This document shows, in pieces, positions 54,570-64,000 of a DNA stretch of 64,000 nt. The stretch is taken from positions 17,641,494 through 17,705,493 of the forward strand of contig NC_064040.1 of assembly GCF_932526225.1 (NCBI RefSeq), read 5' to 3'. Source of the DNA: Nematostella vectensis. Taxonomy: Eukaryota > Cnidaria > Anthozoa > Actiniaria > Edwardsiidae. The notes beneath the pieces are model-generated. The model was not told the DNA's origin. It saw only the letters and a program-made list of their open reading frames with translations, and searched no databases. How positions within the stretch are numbered: the stretch's first letter is position 1; every line of letters begins with the position of its first letter. The position numbers and the translations under genes were made by a program.

Positions 54570-56310
54570 CCCAGATATCTTCAAAATCTCACGAGTAACC
54601 CCAATGTTTAAAAGTGGTGACCCCTGTGAACCAGGAAACTACAGGCCAATAGCTATTCTTTCTTCCTTCAGTAAAATCAATTAATCTTCTATCTTGAAAA
54701 ACATAATATCTTCTTTCAATATCAGTTTGGATTCAGAAAAGGCCATTCTACAGAGCATGCAATCTTAGAAACTATCGAAAACCTTAAAACAGCACTAGAT
54801 CAAAACATGCTAACCTGTGGTATTTTCCTTGATTTCTCGAAGGCATTTGATACCCTAAACCATAACATTTTACTTGATAAAATGTACAAATATGGAATTA
54901 GGGGTACCCCACAAAAATGGTTTTCAAGCTACCTAAATGAAAGAAAACAGTTTGTCAAATTAGGAAACACTGAATCGGACCTTCAACAAAATACCTGCGG
55001 AGTCCCACACGGGTCAACACTTGGACCTTTGCTTTTTCTTCTATACATCAATGACCTCCCACACTCCTCAAAAAAACTGTAATTCAGGATATTTGCAGAC
55101 GATACAAACATTTTCTATTCATCTAAAGATCTTAAAGATTTTGAGATAACCATTAACACTGAACTATTAAATGTAATCAAATATTGCAATGCAAATAAAT
55201 TATCCATTAACTTTTAGAAAACTAACTACATGATTATTAAATCACCTAGGAAGAAAGTTAGTATCACCGTCACAGCCTGTGATATCGAGCACAAAAGTAC
55301 TATTAAATATCTTGGCATGTTTATTGACAATCACCTTAAATGGGAACCCCAAATCCTGCATATAAACAGCAAAATACCAAAAAATCTGGGCATCATTTAC
55401 AAATTGCGACATCTTATTTCCATAAGTCTTCTAAAGCGGCTTTACTACAACCTAATCTATCCCTACATTTCATATGGAATCATGAGCTGGGGAACCGCAT
55501 GCCAAACTCGTCTCTCGACCATCAAAAGAAAACAAAATAAATGCATAAAAACAATGTTATTTGCCACAAGAGATGAGAGTGTCTCTCAACTTTACAAACT
55601 ACTAGACATTCACAATGTGGATAATATACTCAAAATCAAAGTTTCCTCTCTGGTGCATAAATTAAAAGACCCAATGAACAATACCCCACAAGCCCTATCA
55701 AATTTAGTTTTACCTTCATCGGAAATACATGGTCATAACACAAGATTTGCATCCGAGGGCAACTTATGCAGACCAGCTTCTAGAACTAATGTTGGGCTGT
55801 CGAGATTTTCTGCCATATCTTCAAAAATATGGGACAGAAATACCATTGCCTATAAAAAAAACTTCCCTATAGGTCCTTCCTTAGACAAATAAAGCACTTT
55901 TACCTTGGCAGCCAGGGGTAGCTTGTGATGAGTTGACCCGATCATAGTACTCGCATTTATTTATTTATTTAATTTTCATTCCTATTATTATTATATATCT
56001 TTTTTTTGTCCAGTCCAGGTTAGCTAGTTATTTCTTAGTGTAGCGACACATGTATAGAAAAATATACAAAAACAGATAATTATAAAAATACTGTAAAATG
56101 AACTTTCCCGAATTCTCATGGTACGAATAACTGTGATAGTGACCAACTCGAAAGCTTTTCGCTCCTTTCGTCACTACGCACACTAATCTCATTACAAAAT
56201 TTCATTTAACTAATATTTTCTAATCTGCCAAGTCCACTTTGTAAAGCATTAACTCAACTTCAAATAGTGCAAAAATAAATCATTGATTGATTGATTGATT
56301 GTCAGCCTTG
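54570..56310 (+). mobile_element. CR1/L2-type non-LTR retrotransposon, 5'-truncated and decayed
   Basis: Reverse transcriptase pieces in order: GNYRPIAIL, FGFRKGHSTEHA (frameshifted), GIFLDFSKAFDTLNH, GVPHGSTLGPLLFLLYINDL, then stop, FADDTNIF with the catalytic aspartates, YLGMFIDNHLKW and the C-terminal thumb region to the stop near 55,892. ORF parts are 54,807-55,082 and 55,230-55,892. The 3' untranslated part ends in (attg)n near 56,280-56,300, the short-repeat tail expected of CR1/L2 elements. Stops and frameshifts make it inactive. Confidence 0.88.
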
Positions 56311-57890
56311 ATTAAATATCTCAACGCTGTCAATAAAGTAAAGAGAGAACGAAGAATATCAAAGGATGTTGTTATGCTCAAATTGCTTGTTAGACCACGA
56401 ATTCTCAGTTTTAATGCTCGGTTACTGTAAGCTGAGTTGCATTATACCAAGATAAATTAATATACATAAATAAATAAGACTAAAACATTACATTATAATA
56501 ATCTATACAGCTCTATTTCGAAACTAAGGTCTTAAAAGTAATGAACTGGCACTAGCGGTGTGTGCCGGAAGGCTGTTCCAATCTGGAATAGTGTTGGGGA
56601 AAAATAAAAACTTGTAAACATCTGTACTCTAAAAATATATGTATAAATCAAACAAGCTAAGTGTCATTGATACAGTAGCGAGACTACTACGTATTTCTGT
56701 CGTTAAATTCTTACTTACCGTGAGGAATATACGCCTGAATTTATAGAACTTGAAAGTAAGTATTTACGAATTTAACATCTTCATGGCGATTGTCAGTTGA
56801 ATAAAAGCCATTCAAGTGCCAAAATTATAAACCAATCGGAATTCAAGTAGATGGTATTTTAGCCAATCAAAACAAGGATAGATGACATTGATATGTCATC
56901 TTGACGTCATACTAAAGCTGGTACGGTGTTTTAGTCTGAGCGATTGGTTTTAGGAAAAAAAAACGAACAAACGAGCATTATAAAAGCACAACAATAAATG
57001 AAAAAAAAATGTCATATTCAAAATGCAAATCATCGTCTAAAACTCACCTTTGGCAGTGTTTTTTTTTTGTCGCTTTATGTTTGTCGCCTAGTGGTTGTGT
57101 TCGCTTTTTGTTGTAAACCGTGATCTTTCTGCTAGCAAGGAACTCGTCAACACAAGTGAATGATTTTTATAGCTGAAAACAGACATCAATCCAAGGCCAA
57201 TCTCAGGATCTCCTTACATAGATATAGACGTGAATGAATATAGAATGGTAGTGTAGAGCCTCTCCTCTTAGTCTTCTTTTTAGCTGCTGCTGCTGCTGCT
57301 ACGTGCGGGAATTTCCATCGGCTCGTACTTCAGACAAATGTTTCCTCAAAAACTTCAGCCCATTTGAATCCGCTTGTTTTCTCATTTAAATTTTTTTCGA
57401 GCTGCCTTTCTTCTGTGAACATACGAACTTTGCAGCACAAAACGAGGAAGCGTAAGATCGAGTGGGGCTTGGGAGTTTATTGACTGGATGGATTGTGACA
57501 CACAGGGTACCCGCGCGACGACCACCAAAACCAAGTCTCATAGCTATACCATATTTCTATACCTATGGAGCTCCGCGCGCGGCCTGCGGTCGCGCTGGCT
57601 CCGCTAATAATATTTTAATTGCTGGCATGGTTTTGAGGTTGAATTTATTTGCTATACAAAACATGTTTCAAGATCTCGATCGAGAAAGCAAGCTAACTAA
57701 GCAGTGGTTTTCGGAAGAACATCATCTATCACTCCATCTCCTTCTTTAGATGCAGCACCAAGTTTTACTGGTCAGATTTCCAAGTTTTATCATCTCACAA
57801 GAGTTCGTTCGGTTGAGTTGAGTTGTTGTCGTTAACTGTAATATATAACTGGCGTAAAAAAAATAACACAGACTCGCACAACGAACTTGA
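56311..57890. other. Intergenic, nothing recognised
   Basis: AT-rich sequence with a short (GCT)6 run near 57,281-57,300 and a GC-rich patch near 57,565-57,605 (ccgcgcgcggcctgcgg). An open stretch at 57,462-57,749 has no recognisable protein. Confidence 0.4.
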
Positions 57891-57894
57891 AGGA

Positions 57895-58100
57895 AAGAGT
57901 AATCTGAGTTACCCTCCAAGTCAAAATTAATGACATATTTCTTATTAGTAACTGTACTGCGAAACTCCCGCCCTGTCTTAAGTTACACACCCTACACCTT
58001 TTACCGCCACACTTACCACAACCTCTAACCTGAGTACTATCCTCTTTAAGAGAGGAGTGCACCAACATATCCTTTAAACTCCTAGGTTTCCTAGTTTAAA
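57895..58100 (-). mobile_element. Penelope-like fragment (zinc-linker region)
   Basis: Minus-strand sequence VRGCGKCGGKRCRVC, nearly the same as the element at 61.3-62.8 kb, then frameshifted (a few bases missing after CRVC) into a decayed remainder. A third copy of the same family in the window. Confidence 0.8.
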
Positions 58101-60155
58101 GATATATATGACGATGTAGGAAGACTTTGAAAAGCAAGCGTCGTTTCCCCCCTTCTCTACCGCCATTTTGGATTCCTTGAGACAAAGTCAAATTTTTCCC
58201 GCCTGTCATCTGATTGGCTAATCCGTGCGTCTAAAAATAGCCTGATCTGTTTCGTGTAAGTGATGTGGTGTAACACAAGCCGTTTTTAAAACTAGCTTCC
58301 TTCCTGTTTGTGCCCAAAAAATATTTGGGCACAACTAGTTTATGTATTTTTTTTCATTGTTAGAGACGTAAAGTGTAGAATATTCTTGACAAGAGATTTG
58401 ACTCTTCTATTATTTTCCACTAGGTATTGATAACAATTATCAACGCGCGTGTACAAAAAGGTTATATAAACATCAGGTTGTCGTGTATTACAAATGTTTT
58501 TTTTTTCATTGGGTAATTGGCATTAATGACTCGTTATGCTGCTGACCCATAGGTGAAAGTAAAATTTGTCTCCATAGCGACGTGAATTTCTAAGGAGATG
58601 TTTCACTGTTAAAGGATTAGAAAATGTTTTTTTTTTCTATCAAATGGATTTGCACAGAACGTATCTTACGCAAGGTTTTTCTAAGAAAACGATTTCTTGC
58701 TAAACGCTGATGAACAACCAACTAAATATACGTTTTTTGTACGTGCACATATCTTCGTTATTTTTTTTCCGTTGTACTGTTCATAAGGCTGGCTTATCTT
58801 TTGTAGCTAAATGTTTCTCCAGATGTGTTTTTTTTCTTATTGTAATTCATATAAACAAATTAGCAACTAATGCGCGCAGCAACTGATCAAATGCCTTGTC
58901 ACTAGAAATCGTCAGACATGCCCCAGCTGGATTTAAGCAACAAAAACTGATGCAACCATTACGCGACGTTCTGAAAGGTATTCAACAACAGTGTGCATTC
59001 TAGAAAAAATGCCCTATTAATGTCATCATGATGCTTCGAAACATGTGTGTTTCCGTGTAGTGAGTGTGTTTTCAATTATGGTATTCCCTTTAATACGATA
59101 AAAAATATCGGTAAAAATCCGGTAAAATCTTCGCATTTTTTCTCCGCAAATGTGTTCTGAGTTGTGTCTTCTGGCTCTCCCCGATCTCCTCTCACTTGTA
59201 CTAATGTGTCCTTTCTCTGGATCACTGATCCCTAACTGCGCAAATTTCTTAAAAGTAGCACTTGAACTCAAAATATTCTTTTTGACTCCCTCTTTAAAAT
59301 ACGAAACTTCTTCAACTTTTGGGATTATAACCTAAAAACTGTAAATTCCTCCCAAATATGTTCCTGGACAATTTTATTACTCGGTTTAACAACGTCCATT
59401 TCTGTACTTTTATTCTCTAAAATTTCAGCAGAATGCGTTTTTATCTTTTCGACTTTTGACTTATCTGTAATATGTAACGCAGCTATATCAGATAACGTTG
59501 ATTTTTATCCAGATCGTGTAGAAATAATATATTTCTTATCTTTTCTTATCATTTATAGTGGTATAAACTTGATTTTATGTGTATTTTTCGTGATTTGGGA
59601 ACCCTGTGGTTTCTCATACAAGCCTTGTATCGGGAAATTCGATCCCGTTTTTCGGGGTGTTTGCCTGCTCCGATTTTTATAGAGTTTTAGTATGTTATAG
59701 TTTTAGTATGCTAAAAAACCTTGTGTTGCAATTAGTCCGATGTTGGCCCCTTTTTGACGTAGATTGACTGGCCTAGTAGCACACATTTCACCCGGTGACA
59801 ACTGCGAGTTAGATAGTCTAAGGGAACTCCGTTGTGCACGCGACCTTATCTTACAAAAACGCTGGGTGTGGTCGTGGCTATTGCATCGATAACATAAGGA
59901 TTAGCTCTGCTTTGCCTTGAAAAACTATTTCTAGTTCTCCTATGCTCATTTGCTAAAACTGGGTATTCCTTGGTGTTACGGAGAGCTTTATTTTTGGTGC
60001 TCAAGGCCTTTGTACTCTATTTTATTGTCTCGTTCTAAGGTCTTTGCTTTTGGCTTTTGTTCCATTGTGTTTTTGGTGCTGGTGCTCCGTAACACCAAGA
60101 AACTACCCTAAAACTTGTTTGACTTCATCACGGATGGGACGTCGAACGTGGGAGA
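58101..60155. other. Intergenic, nothing recognised
   Basis: AT-rich sequence with several poly-T runs; no ORF of note, no tandem repeats and no element ends that I can identify. Confidence 0.4.
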
Positions 60156-60260
60156 GTGCGGACGTGTTTAGGACGCGCTTCTCATTTCTTTTTTTCCCTT
60201 TCTGTTTGTGTTAATGCAAGCTGCGATTCCTTCGTGTTTATGCGTATTTGTGTGTGTAAA

Positions 60261-60488
60261 ATGGGAGACAGATTAAGGAAAGAGCATGAAGAGCTAAAGA
60301 AAGAGCTTAAAATGTTGATCAAGGAACACGAGGCATTACGAGAAAAAATGGTGGACAAGAGTTTTGCCCCTACACACGACGACGTACAGACACTAAACAC
60401 ATCGTGTGATGGATTGGTAGCGTGTAAACCATGGCCATCGACGATTCTGTTGCGCTACGCTAAAGCGTTATGTGCGCAACTCGACTAG
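60261..60488 (+). CDS. Short coiled-coil ORF, possible LINE ORF1 remnant
   Basis: ATG at 60,261 opens 75 codons with a strongly charged heptad region (RLRKEHEELKKELKMLIKEH) followed by a neutral tail and a stop. It lies 85 bp upstream of an endonuclease-like ORF in the same orientation, which fits the ORF1-ORF2 order of a non-LTR element. It could also be the start of an unrelated host transcript. Confidence 0.35.
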   Translation: MGDRLRKEHEELKKELKMLIKEHEALREKMVDKSFAPTHDDVQTLNTSCDGLVACKPWPSTILLRYAKALCAQLD

Positions 60489-60572
60489 ACGTGCACTTTC
60501 GACTAGACGTGTCCTCTCTTTTAATAATAGTAACAAAAACTATACTATTATATTTAGTCTTTGAATCGTTAA

Positions 60573-61300
60573 ATGCCACAAAGAAATAAGTCTTTTGAGA
60601 GAGAAATGAAGCGCACTTTGCGTGAGCTCCCTTACTTCTCACTAAGAGCCCACCTCACGAGTGTACACGGGAAATTCAATAATAGCATATTATCTGGGAA
60701 AAAATCGAAACGTAATCTCGAAAATCTTCCCAGTCGTTATGACTTAGATCTCTTTAGCCTAAATTCAATTACTAATGATAATGTAAACAATCTTGATTCT
60801 TTTCCATCTATTAAAAGCAGATATTTTTCACCGCATAGCTTTCAATTAATAAAATCAAACCTTTCTAAAAGTGCAAATGAGCGAAGCTTATCCGTCTTTC
60901 ATAGCCACATCAGAAGTTTTAGGTCAAACCTAGAACACCTTGAAAATGAATACTTGGCTCAATTTGATTTCCATTTTGATATTATCGGTCTTACTGAGAC
61001 AAGAATTACCAATTCAAATACAGAAGGGATTCCAAAAATAAGTGGCTATAACTTTGAGCACGTACCCACGCCCCTTTCCTCTGGGTGCGTTGGCATATAT
61101 ATAGACAGTTCTTCAGATTACGCCAATATTGAAAAAAAACATCTAATACCGCTTTTCAACGCTATGGGTGGAATTATGTTTTCCTAACAAGAAGAGCATA
61201 GTATGTGGGATAATTTATAGACAACACAATTCAGTGACTATTATGTGTGACACTGCGCGGAGATCTTCAGAATATCTTCAGAATCACGTCTTCAGAATAT
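60573..61300 (+). mobile_element. Non-LTR retrotransposon ORF2 5' part (endonuclease), truncated
   Basis: ORF 60,573-61,187 has a 100-residue leader, then the start of an APE-type endonuclease: SVFHSHIRSFRSN, FDIIGLTETRI (catalytic E) and SGCVGIYI. A stop breaks the frame, and IIYRQHNS just beyond, in another frame, would continue it. The rest of the endonuclease and the reverse transcriptase are absent; a Penelope-like element is inserted at 61,303-61,316. No continuation was found on the far side. Confidence 0.75.
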
Positions 61301-61657
61301 CTAAATGATTAAACAATACACCAAAAACTGGAAATCGACTCTGCCAAATTTTCGTCTTTAATAAGACTTCTTCAGGGCAGACTGAAGAAGGTGAATCGTT
61401 ACAAGCTTATTTACATCAGAATAGTGGCGCGAGACGCAAAAACATTACAACTGACAAAAACGCGCATTTTCTAGAATAGCGCGCGCTATGGTAAAAAGAA
61501 TTTACACATCTCTACGTGAGTTCCTGCTACAAAAAAAGTCATCACTATTAAGACCCCGCGGGTAGATAGACTTAAGCCGATAAGCCCACTGGCCTTCCCT
61601 TTCCCTAAGCTGAGCCTCAGAGTTACGCTTATCTATAAGTTGTACCATAACATTATT

Positions 61658-62029
61658 TTAATGTCTTAAAAGACCTAAATGATTGTCGCAATGAAAATGT
61701 TGATAGATAAGGTCATCCTTAACTCTTTCACTAACCGGTAAACTAGGGTGCTTATTGAACCTACTATTATGATTATTAAAACGCTTCCTAAAACTATTGA
61801 TAGTAGACCCTACGTATTGCTTGCTACACATAGAGCAAGTAATTAGATAAACAACAAAATCTGAGTTACAGTCCAAGTCAAAATTAATGTCATATTTCTT
61901 ATTAGTAACTGTACTGCGAAACTCCCGCCCTGTCTTAAGAAAGTTACACACCCTACACCTTTTACCGCCACACTTACCACAACCTCTAACCTGAGTACTA
62001 TCCTCTTTAAGAGAGGAGTGCATCAACAT
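61658..62029 (-). pseudogene. Penelope-like GIY-YIG domain, frameshifted (left arm)
   Basis: Same protein as the right arm on the opposite strand, with the CGKCGGKRCRVC linker and KQYVGSTINSFRKRF. A 13-bp insertion near 61,655 (ttaagacattaaa in minus sense) shifts the frame and ends it before the conserved glutamate region. Confidence 0.85.
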
Positions 62030-62042
62030 ATCCTTTAAACTG

Positions 62043-62555
62043 TTGGTGCACTCCTCTCTTAAAGAGGACAGTACTCAGGTTAGAGGTTGTGGTAAGTGTG
62101 GCGGTGAAAGGTGTAGGGTGTGTAACTTTCTTAAGACAGGGCGCGAGTTTCGCAGTACAGTTACTAATAAGAAATATGTCATTAATTTTGACTTGGACTG
62201 TAACTCAGATTTTGTTGTTTATCTAATTACTTGCTCTATGTGTAGCAAGCAATACGTAGGGTCTACTATCAATAGTTTTAGGAAGCGTTTTAATAATCAT
62301 AAAAGTAGGTTAAATAAGCACCCTAGTTTACCGGTTAGTGAAAGAGTTAAGGATAACCTTATCAATCAACATTTTCATTGCGACAATCATTTAGGTCTTA
62401 ATAATGTTATGGTACAACTTATAGATAAGTGTAACTCTGAGGCTCAGCTTAGGGAAAGGGAAGTCCAGTGGGCTTATCGGCTTAAGTCTATCCACCCGCG
62501 GGGTCGTAATAGTGATGACTTTTTTTGTAGTAGGAACCCACGTAGAGATGTGTAA
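62043..62555 (+). CDS. Penelope-like GIY-YIG endonuclease domain (right arm)
   Basis: 170 codons, open from the arm's 5' end (no ATG at the very start; TTG GTG). A zinc-linker CGKCGGERCRVC is followed by the GIY-YIG core YLITCSMCSKQYVGST, the arginine in FRKRFNNH and the glutamate region LREREVQWAYRL. This is the C-terminal part of a Penelope-like polyprotein; the reverse transcriptase is missing, so it cannot transpose alone. Confidence 0.85.
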   Translation: MVHSSLKEDSTQVRGCGKCGGERCRVCNFLKTGREFRSTVTNKKYVINFDLDCNSDFVVYLITCSMCSKQYVGSTINSFRKRFNNHKSRLNKHPSLPVSERVKDNLINQHFHCDNHLGLNNVMVQLIDKCNSEAQLREREVQWAYRLKSIHPRGRNSDDFFCSRNPRRDV

Positions 62556-62810
62556 ATTCTTTTTATCCATAGCGCGCGCTATTCTAGAAAATGCGCGTTT
62601 TTGTCAGTTGTAATGTTTTTGCGTCTCGCGCCACTATTCTGATGTAAATAAGCTTGTAACGATTCACCTTCTTCAGTCTGCCCTGAAGAAGTCTTATTAA
62701 AGACGAAAATTTGGCAGAGTCGAGTTCCAGTTTTTGGTGTATTGTATTCATTGTTCTGGTACGAGATCGCGACAGTTTGGGCTTTTTGATTCTATGAAAT
62801 GATTAAACAA

Positions 62811-64000
62811 GGGTATTTTTTTATTTCTTTCCTTCTTCTTTTTTAGAGCAAATTACCAACATATTGACAGGTTTGTTTCATTCATAAAATTTATGTGTTT
62901 ACATGACTTGGGAGGCACTATTTCCGGCTCTCTGTCCTTCAGGAACTAATTGAGTTAGATGAATTGCAAATTACATATGGAACAAAAGAATGAATTAACA
63001 TAATAACTTTCACCCCGTAATTATCCTCAAAACGGACACAAAACAAGTAAGGTCAAAGGTGTTCTCCAATTTTGCCAGTATAGACGTTAACAAATAATGA
63101 AATTATTAATAGCTTTGCACAACATAGTGGCATCATTTGTGTTGGTTTATTATTCGATTTTCCATAACAATGAAATATTCAATATTCATGAGAAGTGATA
63201 TCTAAATGTTTATTTAGGCGATAATATCTCCACAAATATTTGTCCGATTTCTGGGAAATGAAAGAGTTGTTTAGAGAAGGGTATGATAATTGTAAGTAAT
63301 TCAGAACAACTTGTGCTTGATATGAAAACCGCGAACAGTTCTACCAACAATCATACCCTAGAAAATGGATACCACACACTAAAAAATAATTTAAGATATT
63401 TCTCCGATTTTCCTATAAATGGCACCCATAAAATCCCTATAAATAAGGGACGATAAAAGTGATCACAATCTGGGAACTGTCGTTTTATTTCCGAGATCCC
63501 GAGAAAATCGCTGTCAATTCAAGCTCAAACGGCGAATCAAGCAAATTACGCCGTAGTTGTAAATAAGTTTATCCGTACGGAAGAGTACGGATTTCTATCA
63601 TAATATCCAACCAGATAAAATAGATAAGAAAGACTTTCATAGTGCAGGGCCCCAATACAGTCGCCCTCAAATAACGGAGATATCATTCTCGAAATTCATG
63701 TAGAAATCATAACGCGCCACCATCGATTCTGGTTTGCTAGTCGAACTAGCTGTTTTGCTCCGCAATTCGGGTAGGTGCAATCTTTGCAATAACGCCTCAC
63801 CCTGCTTTCGACGAGGTGGCTTGATAAGAGTGAACCTCGTTCCGAAAGTCTTGTCTTAATGTAGGATGTTTTTTTAATCATTTTTCTCTTTTGTTTTAGA
63901 TTTTGTATTTGTTTCGGTGTGAGACATGGGTAAAATCATGAAAGAATTGCCCTACTGGTGAAACAACCTTTTAGGTGTTGTGTCCTTGTTGACCTTTTGG
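62811..64000. other. Intergenic, nothing recognised
   Basis: AT-rich sequence. A small hairpin, atccgtac-ggaaga-gtacggat, lies near 63,572-63,593. No gene or element was identified up to the window edge. Confidence 0.4.

Larger units (their letters stand above)
61303..62810. mobile_element. Penelope-like insertion: palindromic, with 14-bp target duplication
   Basis: The 14-bp sequence aaatgattaaacaa occurs at 61,303-61,316 and 62,797-62,810, so the 1,480 bp between was inserted as one unit. Inside, a left arm (61,319 to about 62,040, minus sense) and a right arm (about 62,041-62,740, plus sense) are copies of the same 3' part of a Penelope-like element head to head. Only the right arm extends to the family's terminal ttgattctatg. 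The reverse transcriptase is absent from both arms. Penelope-like elements often insert with a truncated inverted copy attached, which this fits. Confidence 0.9.

Overview
This is animal nuclear DNA. It has GT-AG introns, single-exon and multi-exon genes separated by AT-rich sequence, and Penelope-like, Tc1/mariner, SINE and non-LTR elements. The mix fits an anthozoan cnidarian such as a sea anemone, but that is inference and no species can be fixed from the sequence. No bacterial, organellar, rRNA, tRNA or CRISPR feature was seen.

Two host genes are supported. The minus strand from 49,720 down to 130 is one gene for a THADA/Trm732-type protein (partner of the tRNA position-32 2'-O-methyltransferase). 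I traced 40 exons plus one candidate 44-nt exon by homology and reading phase, giving about 1,950-1,970 residues, close to human THADA. Head to head with it, 510 bp away start to start, lies an intronless plus-strand TMEM229-type membrane protein gene at 50,231-50,776. The space between them is a likely shared promoter.

The most unusual property is the state of the THADA introns. Sixteen tandem arrays (5- to 71-bp units) occupy about 18 kb of the 49.6-kb gene. The 14 kb beyond the gene has none of comparable size. Nine of the sixteen lie within 50 nt of an exon. Four of them contain the native splice junction in their repeat unit: the last-exon acceptor (about 100 copies), the exon 20 donor (about 95), the exon 8 donor with half the exon (13 exact copies) and the exon 23 donor (about 14). 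Three more carry a GTGAGN donor-like sequence in each unit or start at the donor. The gene is therefore filled with decoy splice sites copied from its own junctions.

Transposable elements sit in THADA introns (Penelope-like ends at 11.5 and 18.5 kb, a SINE at 39.4 kb, a dead Tc1/mariner at 41.7-42.9 kb with a Penelope-like remnant directly beside it to 44.2 kb). More lie beyond TMEM229: a SINE relative at 51.7 kb, a CR1/L2-type reverse transcriptase at 54.5-56.3 kb, a Penelope fragment at 57.9 kb, and a LINE 5' part at 60.2-61.3 kb cut by a 1.48-kb palindromic Penelope-like insertion with a 14-bp target duplication. The remaining intergenic sequence shows nothing I can name.
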